Source: Chloroflexota bacterium
Lineage (GTDB): Bacteria; Chloroflexota; Anaerolineae; Aggregatilineales; J027
NCBI GenBank assembly: GCA_024434115.1
Contig: QMIT01000009.1
Location: forward strand, 1 to 64,000
DNA: 64,000 bases
Direction: 5' to 3'
Both the position numbers and the translations under genes were made by a program. Positions 36,779-46,154 of this stretch are shown one piece after another (positions within the stretch are counted from its first letter, which is position 1; the number at the start of each line of letters is the position of its first letter). Under the pieces are notes generated by a model. The model did no database searches and was not told the origin of the DNA. It saw nothing but the letters and a program-made list of their open reading frames with translations.

Positions 36779-37828
36779 TTAAACGAAATAGCGATAAAGC
36801 AACTTGCCCGCATTTTCAGTTACAGAATCCGGGACTTGGGGGTGAGTTAGCAGGTCTGTTAAATGACCAAGCGTCGAACTGGTTTCTTTGTCGCGTGGGT
36901 GGTCAACATAACCCGTCGGCGTATATTTGAGGAAAGAAATCAGTTTTTCATTGTCGGCAAATTTGCGTTTATAGCGGATTAACCCTTCTTGGTCGAGATC
37001 GCTAGCCCCAAAGTCCATAAAACTGTACCCATTTTCCTTCGCATATCGAATGCCTTCCCACACCAGCAAATCGGTGGGGCGCTTATCCAAAAAGTCGAAG
37101 TCGGACGCGCTGAATTTGTAGGTGAGCGTGTCCTTCCATCCTAGATAAAGCACTGACCCGATGACTTGCCCTTCTAGCTCCGCAAGAAGCAACGCACCGC
37201 GTCCTTTATCCACAAATCTGACCTTTAAGGCTTCGAAAAAGGCAAACGGTTGGGCCAGCAGTTGATACTTCGATTTTCGTATTCTTAGGTGAAGTGTGAA
37301 AAATGCACGCCAGTCGCTTAGGGTCTCGGCGGGGCGTACCGTTACACCCAAGCGCTGTGCTTTCTTGATGGCACGCCGCGCGGACGAATCAATGTTGTGC
37401 CAAAGGGTGTCCAGATCTGGCTCAACATTTAGCCCATGCCACATGGTTTGTTTGGTGATGGTTAGGCGCGGGTCATCAAGGGGGATTTCGTTGTGAAGGC
37501 AGCGTATATGAAATGGCACATTGTCGGCGAATACGGAGTCACTCAACGCTTGCCAAGCCTTCGAATCGGCAACGATGGGGTCGGTAAAATCGCAGAAGGG
37601 GAATGAGACGAGCCGATGACCGCGAATGTCCGTAATGTTGCACAAATGGAGACCGGCTATGGGTGTTTCTGACCCATTGAGCAAAATATAGGCAGTTGGT
37701 TGGAATCCATAACACTCACTGACCGACTCAATCCAATCAATCGAATGAAAAACGCTTCCCAAGTCATGACTGTGAACAAGGTTTTTCCAAGCTAAATCAG
37801 TTAAGGGATTTACACGTAACATTTGCAT
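36779..37828 (-). CDS. FemAB-like/GNAT-fold aminoacyltransferase
   Basis: A 349-aa double-GNAT protein of the FemAB/BioF2-like acetyltransferase group. FHSIDWIESVSECYGFQPTA opens the first domain; the second has a DSSARRAIKKAQRLGVTV basic helix, FFTLHLRIRKSKYQ, LLLAELEGQVIGSVLYL and YSFMDFGASDLDQEGLIRYKRKF. Such proteins add amino acids to peptidoglycan precursors or modify surface polysaccharides, using aminoacyl-tRNA or acyl-CoA. The donor here is unknown. It is a single gene, with AT-rich noncoding DNA on its 5' side. Confidence 0.82.
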   Translation of the reverse strand: MQMLRVNPLTDLAWKNLVHSHDLGSVFHSIDWIESVSECYGFQPTAYILLNGSETPIAGLHLCNITDIRGHRLVSFPFCDFTDPIVADSKAWQALSDSVFADNVPFHIRCLHNEIPLDDPRLTITKQTMWHGLNVEPDLDTLWHNIDSSARRAIKKAQRLGVTVRPAETLSDWRAFFTLHLRIRKSKYQLLAQPFAFFEALKVRFVDKGRGALLLAELEGQVIGSVLYLGWKDTLTYKFSASDFDFLDKRPTDLLVWEGIRYAKENGYSFMDFGASDLDQEGLIRYKRKFADNEKLISFLKYTPTGYVDHPRDKETSSTLGHLTDLLTHPQVPDSVTENAGKLLYRYFV

Positions 37829-38147
37829 TTTGGTTATGTTTCCCGGCTACGAAGGCGTACAATAAAGATCAATCCGTTATTAAAACTACCATTATATCAT
37901 GGCCCATACTTACCTGTTACTAAAGACAGAGTGGAGCTTTGCGCCTAAAATGGATTAACCCAATGGTTATTAGAGAAATTCTTTGAATTATTCCCACCAA
38001 TGCAAGGAATTGTTACTTGATGAAGTGTTGAGAGCTTTGGTAAATACCGAAAATGTATGTTCGGCAGGCTGAGAGATTGGGCCGAGCGCTTACTGTTGAT
38101 TCTGTAGAATTATTTGGGCTTAATCTTCTGTCCTCATGAATACTACC
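37829..38147. other. Intergenic region with no recognised gene
   Basis: About 320 bp of AT-rich sequence between the FemAB-like gene start (minus) and the GH127 stop (minus). Only short open frames occur, none with a ribosome site or recognisable product. It should contain the FemAB-like gene promoter. No strong hairpin or repeat was seen. Confidence 0.6.
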
Positions 38148-40103
38148 TTATGATTTAAGTAGCCAAACACGCATTTCGCCGAGTTGACGATTGGCCCAAA
38201 AACAATAGGGAATCGCTTTCATGGTGAAAGGGGTTGGGAGAATTTTTTGCACGGATTCTGCTAGATATAATTCGCTGCCCCATTGAGCAGGTTCGGCCCG
38301 CAATGCTTCCCCTTGAATTGTGCCAACACCACCCAACAGGTTGCGATCAAAATCATAAGTAAGGTGAGCATCGGACGGCAAAGAGACGTTTGCCAGTGCT
38401 GCGCCATTATCAACTTCCTCCAAACAATAAACAATCGGCCCGCGTTGGAGGGCGACTCGGCCAGCAGCTTGGCGCACATGCGGATGAGACACTATCCGTT
38501 CGATGGGCATCGTAAACGCGAGCGTCACGGTGTCCCCTGTCTGCCACTCCCGTTCAATGACGATATAGCCGCGTTCAGGCTCTCTTGATATACCCACACC
38601 GTTGAGTTCGATACGAAAATCATGACACCAACGAGGGATGCGTAGGGCCAGTTCAAAGCGTGTTGGTCGCGGCGTGGTCATGGTGAGATGAACATCGCCA
38701 CCCCAAGGATAGTCCGTCTGCTGTTCAATTTGCACTGGGTTGCCACCAACCGATACTTGAGCACGATTTTGATTGTAGAGATGCACATACAATCTTGTTG
38801 GAGTCGCCGAGTAGAAATATCCGCCAACGGATGCAACCAAGCGGGCGAGATTTGAGGGGCAGCAAGCGACCTCGAACCATTCGGTGCGATGATGATAAGG
38901 GCCAGTCGTGACGCTTTGCCAATGCCCATAGGGACTCACATTGGGGTAGGATGAGAGGGGATTGGCTTGGAAAAAAAGCGACCCTTCATACGATACCCCA
39001 CTCAGCATGGCGTTGTACAAAGCCCGTTCCATCACATCCGTATAACGGCTGTCGGGGTCAAGACAGAACATACGCTGTGCCCAATAGACCAATGCAATCG
39101 AGGCGCATGTTTCGCTATAGGCCATCTCATTTGGCAGGTCGTAGGGGAAAGAGAATCCTTCATTCGTATGTGTTGATCCCACCCCACCTGTAATGAATAA
39201 CTTGTGCTGGGTCAGGTCGTCCCACAATGTCCGCAAAACGCCCAGCAACTCCTCATCCCCTGTCTCTAGGGCAATGTCGGCAACACCGGAGTATAGATAG
39301 AGGGCGCGGACGGAGTGCCCGGTCATGCTTGTTTGCTCACGGATCGGCTGATGGGCTTGGTAGTAGGCGAAAGTCTTGGCCCAGAAGTTGTATGGGTCTT
39401 CACCACGTTCGAGGGCTTCTTGATGGTAATAATGGGGCTGCTGCCCACGCTCATCAACGAAATATTTCGACAGTTTGAGATAACGCGGTTCACCCGTTGC
39501 GCGAAATAACCGCACCAGCGCCAATTCTAGTTCGGGATGACCGGGATAGCCGCGTTTTTGTCCATCATTAGGGCCAAAGGTTGTGTCAATATGATCGGCA
39601 TAGCGGCATAAGATGTCGAGCAGTTTGCGCTTGCCTGTCGCTTGGGAATAGGTGACGGCTGCTTCAATGAGATGACCAGCGCAATACAATTCATGCTGGT
39701 CACGCAGATTGCGCCAGCGATTTTCTGGTTCAACCGCTATGAAATGACTGTTGGCATAACCATCCGGTAGTTGGGCTTTCTCAATCAGATTGATGACTTC
39801 ATCCACCTGCCGCTCAAATTCAGCGTTAGGATGTGTCGCTAGGCTATAGCCGACAGCCTCCATCCATTTGGCTGTATCCGAATCCCAAAAAATGTGCGGT
39901 TCAGGTTGCTGTCCCGGCTTCCAATCCAATTTCCAAGCGTCCAGCCGTCCAGTAATTTTGGTTTGGTGATAAACGGCTGGAATCGTGCGTTCGCGGTTGG
40001 TGGCTTGGCGTTCGCTCCAGAACCCGCCATCAATCCGAACATCATGCCAAGCAAGATTTTTAGGAGATTGTAATTTATGAATCAACTTTCCATACCCCAT
40101 CAA
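38148..40103 (-). CDS. Glycoside hydrolase family 127 (beta-L-arabinofuranosidase)
   Basis: A 651-aa enzyme of the HypBA1 type that removes beta-L-arabinofuranose from plant arabinogalactan or hydroxyproline glycans. The family's zinc/cysteine active site is visible: AYSETCASIALVYWAQRMF supplies the Glu and Cys, and FEVACCPSNLARLVAS supplies the two adjacent Cys, the second of these being the known nucleophile. Also seen are GHLIEAAVTYSQATGKRK and GGVGSTHTNEGF. Length is normal (about 650 aa). It has no signal peptide, so it acts in the cytosol on imported sugars. It fits a plant-cell-wall diet with the GH105 and GH43 genes of this window. Confidence 0.95.
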   Translation of the reverse strand: MMGYGKLIHKLQSPKNLAWHDVRIDGGFWSERQATNRERTIPAVYHQTKITGRLDAWKLDWKPGQQPEPHIFWDSDTAKWMEAVGYSLATHPNAEFERQVDEVINLIEKAQLPDGYANSHFIAVEPENRWRNLRDQHELYCAGHLIEAAVTYSQATGKRKLLDILCRYADHIDTTFGPNDGQKRGYPGHPELELALVRLFRATGEPRYLKLSKYFVDERGQQPHYYHQEALERGEDPYNFWAKTFAYYQAHQPIREQTSMTGHSVRALYLYSGVADIALETGDEELLGVLRTLWDDLTQHKLFITGGVGSTHTNEGFSFPYDLPNEMAYSETCASIALVYWAQRMFCLDPDSRYTDVMERALYNAMLSGVSYEGSLFFQANPLSSYPNVSPYGHWQSVTTGPYHHRTEWFEVACCPSNLARLVASVGGYFYSATPTRLYVHLYNQNRAQVSVGGNPVQIEQQTDYPWGGDVHLTMTTPRPTRFELALRIPRWCHDFRIELNGVGISREPERGYIVIEREWQTGDTVTLAFTMPIERIVSHPHVRQAAGRVALQRGPIVYCLEEVDNGAALANVSLPSDAHLTYDFDRNLLGGVGTIQGEALRAEPAQWGSELYLAESVQKILPTPFTMKAIPYCFWANRQLGEMRVWLLKS

Positions 40104-40230
40104 TATTAAAGTGCCTATTGCGGCGCACTTTTAGTATAGGGTCGGTTGAAGCGAACAGCGAATTTAAAATATTGAAGATGGGATTTTAGGGTTGCTAGAA
40201 GTAGAAGGAAGAGCAGTTTGGGGTGATGAA

Positions 40231-40306
<76 letters not shown>

Positions 40307-40343
40307 ATTTATTTAGGATTGTATCAGTCTGCCGCGCCGCCTG

Positions 40344-41132
40344 TCAAGACGTGCGGGGTGGGCCGGGGAAAAAGGCATTGGTGGACTGCACATAGTCGCG
40401 GTACTGCGGTTTGGTCTCGACCAATGTTTTTTCCAGCATCGCCACGCCTGAAACTTTCATCAGCAAGAAAGTCATGAAAGCAGGGGCGTAAATTGTCAAA
40501 AAGCCGTAGGGGGTGGCGAGGGCAATTAGAAAATAGCCCCACCACAGGGCTGCGTCGCCAAAATAATTGGGATGACGAGTATAACGCCAAAGCCCGGTGT
40601 TGAGCACCTTGCCTTTGTTGGCAGGGTTGCTTTTAAAGACCATCAACTGCCAATCGCCCACTGCCTCAAAGAAGAAACCGATGCCCCAGACCAGTAGCCC
40701 TAAAATGTCCAAAATTGTCAGATGGTCGGGGGTGTCGTGATATTGCGCGGCAAGGAGCGGGGTTGAAATCAGCCACAAGATGATGCCTTGTAAGAGAAAC
40801 ACCTGTAGATAGCTGCGCCACCACCATTTTTCGGCATATTGACGCCGCCAATTGGCATAACGGAAATCTTCACCCTTGCCGATATTGCGTCGGCCAATAT
40901 GGGCTGAGAGCCGAATGCCCCAAATAGAGACGAGGGCCAAGATCAAAAATTGACGACCTTGATAGCCGTCATCACTGGATAGGAAATAGACGCTGGTCGC
41001 CAGTACAAAACCAAGTCCCCAGAAAATATCAATGATGCTGGCATTTTTGATGGCTAGGCTGACGAGCCACAGCAGGGTGACATAGCCCCAAATGATGAAG
41101 CCACCCAGTGCAAAAATCTCGAAAAAAGACAT
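40344..41132 (-). CDS. DUF1295 / steroid 5-alpha-reductase-like membrane protein
   Basis: About 262 aa from the ATG at 41132 (GGAAAGG 6 bases upstream); a GTG at 41147 is an alternative. It is a polytopic membrane protein of the DUF1295 family, related to 3-oxo-5-alpha-steroid 4-dehydrogenase. Conserved signatures: SIIDIFWGLGFVLATSVYF, EDFRYANWRRQYAEKWWWRS, and the C-terminal NTGLWRYTRHPNYFGDAALW. About six membrane segments. An NADPH-dependent lipid double-bond reductase is plausible but unproven for bacterial members. It is divergent from rlmB. Confidence 0.85.
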   Translation of the reverse strand: MSFFEIFALGGFIIWGYVTLLWLVSLAIKNASIIDIFWGLGFVLATSVYFLSSDDGYQGRQFLILALVSIWGIRLSAHIGRRNIGKGEDFRYANWRRQYAEKWWWRSYLQVFLLQGIILWLISTPLLAAQYHDTPDHLTILDILGLLVWGIGFFFEAVGDWQLMVFKSNPANKGKVLNTGLWRYTRHPNYFGDAALWWGYFLIALATPYGFLTIYAPAFMTFLLMKVSGVAMLEKTLVETKPQYRDYVQSTNAFFPGPPRTS

Positions 41133-41167
41133 AGACAACCTTTCCACTCAGATGAAGGCATTATAAC

Positions 41168-41177
41168 AAGCGCTTGG
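41168..41177. promoter_or_regulatory. Palindrome CAAGCGCTTG upstream of DUF1295/rlmB
   Basis: A perfect 10-bp palindrome CAAGCGCTTG lies in the gap between the divergent DUF1295 and rlmB genes. The same core is present at 63182-63191. LacI-family regulators bind such centres, but no regulator gene is in the window, and a 10-bp site can occur by chance. Confidence 0.35.
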
Positions 41178-41336
41178 GTAGTGACAAGCATGGTCGGGAT
41201 TCTCAGATGGCGTTAATCTCCTGTAAGATAGAATGTGCCGGGGAATATACCCCTGAATCGTCACTGGTTCGGCGGGGTTATTTTAAAACAAACAGTAGAC
41301 AACCACACATGCAGCGGTTTGGAGTGTAACTTCGAT

Positions 41337-42113
41337 ATGTCAGATTTCATTTATGGACGTTGGCCCGTATTGGAAACCTTGCGGGCGGGACGGCGGCAGT
41401 TTCAGCAGGTGCTGATTGCCGAGGGAACAGAAGAGAAAAATATCATCACCGACATCATCAACACCGCACAGGCCAAAGGGGTAGAAGTGCGCCGCGTGCC
41501 CCGTCGGATTGTGGATGATTTGGCGACGAACGAGGGCAATCATCAAGGAGTGGTTTTGCGCACAGTGGGCTATCCCTATGTTGAAATTGAGGATATTTTT
41601 GAGGTTGCCAAGCAGCGGGATGAAAAGCCATTTATCCTGCTGCTGGATTTGCTCAAAGACCCACAAAATGTCGGGGTGCTGCTGCGCGTGGCGGATGCGG
41701 TGGGGGTGCATGGTGTGATTATGCAGGTCAAACGCAGCGTGGCTGTGACTCCGGCAGTGGTGGCGGCTTCGTCAGGCGCGGTGGAGCATTTGCGGGTGTC
41801 ACAGGTTACAAACTTGGTTAACACCATGAAAAAATTGCAGGAAGAAAATGTCTGGTTGGTCGGCCTCGATATTGGCCCGAATGTCAAGCCGCTGGATAAA
41901 GTGGATTTGAATATGGGGCTGGGGCTGGTGTTGGGTAGCGAAGGCGAGGGCCTACGCCGTTTGGTGCGGGAAACCTGTGACCTGTTGGTGACACTGCCGA
42001 TGCGTGGCGCAGTGGAAAGCCTGAATGTGGCGACAGTTGGGGCAGTGGCGGTCTATGCAGCATGGCAGGCACGTGGTTGGCAGGGGTGGAAGCAGCCTCA
42101 AGCCGCTGAATAA
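41337..42113 (+). CDS. rlmB: 23S rRNA (guanosine-2'-O-)-methyltransferase RlmB
   Basis: About 258 aa from ATG 41337 (MSDFIYGRWPVLETLRAGRR); the frame is open further upstream but the family begins here, with GGAG 12 bases ahead. It is a SpoU/TrmH family methyltransferase. The N-terminal L30-like domain (IYGRWPVLETLRAG) is followed by the knotted SPOUT domain: LLLDLLKDPQNVGVLLRVAD, AVVAASSGAVEHL, GLVLGSEGEGLRRLVRETCD and LPMRGAVESLNVATVGAVAVY. It methylates G2251 (E. coli numbering) in the 50S A-site loop. A strong terminator follows. Confidence 0.92.
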   Translation: MSDFIYGRWPVLETLRAGRRQFQQVLIAEGTEEKNIITDIINTAQAKGVEVRRVPRRIVDDLATNEGNHQGVVLRTVGYPYVEIEDIFEVAKQRDEKPFILLLDLLKDPQNVGVLLRVADAVGVHGVIMQVKRSVAVTPAVVAASSGAVEHLRVSQVTNLVNTMKKLQEENVWLVGLDIGPNVKPLDKVDLNMGLGLVLGSEGEGLRRLVRETCDLLVTLPMRGAVESLNVATVGAVAVYAAWQARGWQGWKQPQAAE

Positions 42114-42144
42114 ACACAAGCCAATCATTGGAACTTTTTATCAC

Positions 42145-42190
42145 AAAGTGGCATCCTAATAGAGCACATGGGAATGCCACTTTTTGTTTT
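42145..42190 (+). terminator. Intrinsic terminator after rlmB
   Basis: AAAGTGGCAT (42145-42154) and ATGCCACTTT (42174-42183) make a perfect 10-bp stem, followed by TTTTTGTTTT. It lies 31 bp after the rlmB stop and before the next gene in the same direction. Confidence 0.9.
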
Positions 42191-42205
42191 TGAGGAAGGG
42201 AAATT

Positions 42206-43516
42206 ATGCTACGCTCACTTCTATTGCTGTTAGCCAGCCTATGCGGTCTGACCACTTTGTTTCCTGCTCTGTTATCTGATAACACGACCACTCCTAGCCA
42301 AACGACCACACCGCCTATCTTGGAATTTGTGGAATATCAAAGACTAGATGAATTGGGTGACACCCGGAACATGACGATTTCACCGGACGGGTCGAAATTG
42401 GTGTGGCCCGACGACACATCTTTTTGTATCTACGAAATTGCTTCGGCGGCAACCGAGTGCATCTCTACGGGCGACGTGACGTTACGGGTCATGACGGGTT
42501 TTACTTGGTCGCCAGATAGCCGTTATCTGGCCTTCCATGAGGATGTATTTCTACGGTTTTATGAAAGCGACCTGTGGGTGTTTGATTTTGAGACGCGGCA
42601 GTTGGTAAACCTAACCGATGATGGTGTAATTGGTGATGCGCTTCCAGATGACGGTGTTACATTGGTGTTGGATTATGCTCCTGTTTGGGGGCCAGACAAT
42701 ACGCTCTATTTTTTCCGTACTCTCAGTAATCTAGATATTGAACCTGTGCCATTTTATCTGTATCGGTTGGAATTAAAGGATGGGCCAGAAAATGCGGACG
42801 AACCTGAACAGGTGGCGGATCTAACCTCTACCAAAGACGAACCCTTCGCTGTGTACAACTCGAGATCGGATGTATTGGATGGCAGCGTGTCCTTATCGCC
42901 CGATGGTCAAATGATGGCTTTCTTAGTGCGTCCATCTGATTTAAGCAAAGGCCAAAGTATTTGGGTGGTGGATATTGCAAGTGGCGAGGCACACCCAGTT
43001 GCCGCTGTATCGGATTTAATACAATCCGGTATTCCCGCATGGGGTGAGAGTGACCTTTGGCTAAATGGCCTTGGTTGGAGTGGGGATGGTCAATATTTGG
43101 TGGCAACCACCATTTCTCCCGTCACTCTTGGTATGCCTGAACCGGCGTATGCTATTGATGTGGACAGCGGCGAGATCATGACGCTGATTGACTTTAGTGA
43201 TGTGCCGGATGAACAGAGTTTTCTGGTGTCTTCAGTCAGCGATCAGGTCACAGGGCGATATGATCTCATTCGAGCAGCGACCATGACGCCTGATGGCAGT
43301 TATGCGGTTTATTTCAATTTCAATGGTTCGGATGTTGGGGTGTCGGGGCTGCCTTTGCTGCCACCCAATGACTCTAATACTCCGCTTAGGCTGTTTCGCT
43401 TCGCAGTAGATGAATTTACAGGGCCCATGCCGATGTTCCAATCCACAGCCGGGGATGATGGTGAATATGTACGGGTGCTGCTGTTGGGGTATATGTATAC
43501 CTTTGCTAAACGTTGA
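42206..43516 (+). CDS. Secreted TolB-like beta-propeller protein
   Basis: A 436-aa exported protein with a signal peptide (MLRSLLLLLASLCGLTTLFP) followed by Thr/Pro-rich spacer. Blade-like repeats such as MTISPDGSKLVWPDDTSF, FTWSPDSRYLAFHEDVF, SLSPDGQMMAFLV and MTPDGSYAVYFNFNG match TolB/PD40 propellers. The N-terminus lacks a lipobox that I can see. Its role is unknown. It is followed 15 bp later by a small RNA-ligase-like gene in the same direction, so the two could be co-transcribed. Confidence 0.8.
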   Translation: MLRSLLLLLASLCGLTTLFPALLSDNTTTPSQTTTPPILEFVEYQRLDELGDTRNMTISPDGSKLVWPDDTSFCIYEIASAATECISTGDVTLRVMTGFTWSPDSRYLAFHEDVFLRFYESDLWVFDFETRQLVNLTDDGVIGDALPDDGVTLVLDYAPVWGPDNTLYFFRTLSNLDIEPVPFYLYRLELKDGPENADEPEQVADLTSTKDEPFAVYNSRSDVLDGSVSLSPDGQMMAFLVRPSDLSKGQSIWVVDIASGEAHPVAAVSDLIQSGIPAWGESDLWLNGLGWSGDGQYLVATTISPVTLGMPEPAYAIDVDSGEIMTLIDFSDVPDEQSFLVSSVSDQVTGRYDLIRAATMTPDGSYAVYFNFNGSDVGVSGLPLLPPNDSNTPLRLFRFAVDEFTGPMPMFQSTAGDDGEYVRVLLLGYMYTFAKR

Positions 43517-43531
43517 GGGAAAGGTTGGTTC

Positions 43532-44113
43532 GTGAAGAAGATCGTTTCGCTGTTTAAACGCGACTATGACGGCACGCGGTTGGTTTATGATGAAGTGGTT
43601 GAGGGCGCTGAGTGGGTTATCGCTGGGGAAGGTACACCCACGCCTAAATGGGATGGGACGTCGTGCCTGATTCAAGATGGGGTCTTATATAAACGCTATG
43701 ATGCTAAAAAGGGTAAAAACCCGCCGGAAGGATTTGTCCCCGCCCAAGACCCCGACCCGATCACCGGTCATTGGCCCGGATGGTTGGCGGTTGACGCCCA
43801 TAAACCGGATGATAAATGGCATTGGGAGGCATGGAATCACCTACTGGCGACGACACCCCCGGATGAACTTGAGGGGACGTATGAATTAATTGGGCCAAAG
43901 GTGCAGGGGAATCCTTATAAACTGGATCGGCATCAATTGGTGCGACACGGTGATCCATTGTTTGTGAGCTGGGAGACCGAGCCACCCCGCGATTTTGAGG
44001 GATTGAAGCTGTGGTTAGGGGAACACAAAATTGAGGGGATTGTGTGGCATCACCCCAATGGCAGCATGGTCAAAATCAAACGCCGCGATTTTGGCTATAA
44101 GTGGCCTGAATAG
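43532..44113 (+). CDS. Small ATP-dependent RNA ligase-like protein (RLIG1/DUF5565-like)
   Basis: A 193-aa nucleotidyltransferase-fold protein. Motif I is PTPKWDGTSCLI, with Lys39 as the predicted adenylylated residue; YKRYDAKKG may supply a further active-site segment; YELIGPKVQGNPY, EGIVWHHPNGS (motif IV) and MVKIKRRDFG (motif V) complete the ligase core. There is no OB or helical C-terminal domain, so it is a minimal catalytic unit. The arrangement resembles RLIG1 (C12orf29/DUF5565), a 5'-phosphate/3'-hydroxyl RNA ligase, and its small bacterial relatives. A GTG start at 43532 is assumed. The substrate is unknown, and no toxin nuclease is adjacent. Confidence 0.75.
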   Translation: MKKIVSLFKRDYDGTRLVYDEVVEGAEWVIAGEGTPTPKWDGTSCLIQDGVLYKRYDAKKGKNPPEGFVPAQDPDPITGHWPGWLAVDAHKPDDKWHWEAWNHLLATTPPDELEGTYELIGPKVQGNPYKLDRHQLVRHGDPLFVSWETEPPRDFEGLKLWLGEHKIEGIVWHHPNGSMVKIKRRDFGYKWPE

Positions 44114-44119
44114 CTACTA

Positions 44120-44148
44120 AGAGGGCAGGCCGCGAAAACCTGCCCTCT
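44120..44148. terminator. Bidirectional hairpin between RNA ligase and htpG genes
   Basis: AGAGGGCAGG and CCTGCCCTCT form a perfect 10-bp stem with a 9-base loop between convergent genes. On the plus side only TTC follows, but the minus side has a TAGTAGC context. Its GGGCAGG/CCTGCCC core is shared with the hairpin at 32431-32457. Confidence 0.65.
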
Positions 44149-44162
44149 TCAAAAAATATCCT

Positions 44163-46043
44163 CTAATCCGAATGGCGTCCTGTGGCAGCTTCCATCAGGG
44201 CCTGAATCCGGCTGACCATCTCAGCGGGATTGGGATGAAGGCCATCCAATAGCAGGGCATTTTCGTAAATCTGCTCGACAGTGACTTCGACCAACGGATT
44301 TTCGGCATCGGCCTGCATCAAATTGGCTAGGTTATACATCAAGGTATGGCGCGGGTTGAGTTCCAAAATTTTACGTGGAACTTCATAGTCGCGCTCTAAC
44401 ATGCGATAGACACGCTGGGTGTGGCGGTCTAGTGTGCCTTCGGGGGATACTAGGCGGGCTGGATTGTTACCCGTCAACACCTTGCTAATGCGGACGGACT
44501 GCACCCGATCCCCCAGAATATCGGCAAAGCGACTGCGGACACCTTCCAGCGAATCCTCTTCCAATGGCTCATTGGCAGCTTCGGGTTCTTGGGATGAGCC
44601 GATTTCGGACAGATCAAGGCTTTCATCATCCACATTGCGGAGTTTATGGCCGTTAAATTCAAAGAGTGAGTTAATCAAAAAGCTGTCTACCGTCTCGGTG
44701 AAATACAGCACTTCGATACCCCGTTCACGGAAGGGGTCGAGGTGGGGGCTGTGGGAGGCGACGGATTTGCTATCGCCTAGCACATAATAAATTTCCTGCT
44801 GATTTTCGACTTCTTGCATTCGTTCCACATAGTCCTGTAAACTGGTCAGGGAATCTTCGCTGCGGGTGCTGTAGAAGCGCAGGAGGGCCTGTAGACGATC
44901 ACGGTTGTCGGGGTCGGCAATCATACCCTGTTTCAAAAACGGGCCAAATTCTGCCCAAAATGCAGCGTATTTTTCGACATCATTTTTGGCAAGGTCGTTC
45001 AGATAACGCAGGATACGCCCGCTGATGGCCTTTTTCAAGCCCGCCATGAGTTTATTGGCCTGCACGGTTTCACGCGAGACATTCAGTGGCAGGTCTTCAC
45101 TATCTACTGCACCCTGCACAAAATAGAGATATTCGGGCAGCAAATCGGTGCAATAGTCTTGAATCAGCACTTTCCGCGCATAAAGCTGCAAGCCGGGTTC
45201 TTTGCGCAGACTGAACATACTGCGTTCGGCTTTGGCGGGCAGATAGAGCAAGGCGTAGTATTGCACCGGGGCGTCGGTGGAGGTATGGATATGGGCCAAT
45301 GGTGCTTCAAAATCCATCGTCAGGGCGCGATAGAAATTGTGGTAATCTTCGTCGCTGACTTCGCTGGCAGACCGACGCCAAATCGCTTGACGGGCATTAG
45401 CGGGTTCTTCGCTCTCACCAATATAAATGGGGAAGGCGATGTAGTTTGAATGGGTTTGGATGATTTTGCGGAGGGTATATTCTTTTAAGAAGTCCTTCGC
45501 GTCGTCTTTTAATTTGAGAACGACTTCTGTGCCGCGAATATCTTTATCACTGTCTTCGATTTCATAGGATTCCTCGCCACGAGAAATCCAGCGATAGGCC
45601 TGCGAATCCGGTTGATAGGAGAGGGTATTGACGACAACCTCATCCGCGACCATAAAAATGCTGTAGAAGCCGACGCCGAACTGCCCAATCAAATCCGTTG
45701 CCAGTTGCCCATTGGTGGATTTGGCCTGCTCCAAAAATGCCCGCACCCCGCTTTTAGAAATCGTGCCGAGATTTTCAATCAGTTCTTGACGGGTCATGCC
45801 GACACCCGTATCCCGGATGGTGAGTGTGCCCGCTTCTTCATTGGCTTCAATCTCGATGGCAAGTTGGGCATCTACATCGCGTACATCGCGGTTGGTCAAT
45901 AATTCAAACTGCATTCGATTGAGCGCGTCGGAGGCGTTCGAGATGAGTTCGCGCAGGAATATCTCACGTTCGGTATAGAGGGAATGAACCAGTGTATACA
46001 ATAATTGGCGGATTTCCGCCTGAAAGGTAAATGACTCGGCCAT
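44163..46043 (-). CDS. htpG: Molecular chaperone HtpG (Hsp90)
   Basis: About 626 aa from the ATG at 46043 (MAESFTFQAEIRQLLYTLVH); the frame extends ten codons upstream but this start has GAGGTAGGG ahead and matches the family. The N-terminal GHKL ATPase is clear: REIFLRELISNASDAL, DTGVGMTRQELIENLGTIS, and GQFGVGFYS. The middle domain has the catalytic-loop LPLNVSRETVQ. The C-terminal dimer domain carries an acidic stretch (DEESLDLSEIGSSQEPEA) and ends GRHSD. It folds client proteins in the cytoplasm. It is a single gene. Confidence 0.97.
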   Translation of the reverse strand: MAESFTFQAEIRQLLYTLVHSLYTEREIFLRELISNASDALNRMQFELLTNRDVRDVDAQLAIEIEANEEAGTLTIRDTGVGMTRQELIENLGTISKSGVRAFLEQAKSTNGQLATDLIGQFGVGFYSIFMVADEVVVNTLSYQPDSQAYRWISRGEESYEIEDSDKDIRGTEVVLKLKDDAKDFLKEYTLRKIIQTHSNYIAFPIYIGESEEPANARQAIWRRSASEVSDEDYHNFYRALTMDFEAPLAHIHTSTDAPVQYYALLYLPAKAERSMFSLRKEPGLQLYARKVLIQDYCTDLLPEYLYFVQGAVDSEDLPLNVSRETVQANKLMAGLKKAISGRILRYLNDLAKNDVEKYAAFWAEFGPFLKQGMIADPDNRDRLQALLRFYSTRSEDSLTSLQDYVERMQEVENQQEIYYVLGDSKSVASHSPHLDPFRERGIEVLYFTETVDSFLINSLFEFNGHKLRNVDDESLDLSEIGSSQEPEAANEPLEEDSLEGVRSRFADILGDRVQSVRISKVLTGNNPARLVSPEGTLDRHTQRVYRMLERDYEVPRKILELNPRHTLMYNLANLMQADAENPLVEVTVEQIYENALLLDGLHPNPAEMVSRIQALMEAATGRHSD

Positions 46044-46154
46044 AAAAACCCTACCTCTTGAATTGACATGCACATTCAGAAATTTTCAGTCCAAGACTGT
46101 ACCGCATGAGTGTAGGAATTACGTTGGAGGCGGACAAAATTTTTGGCAGATTTT

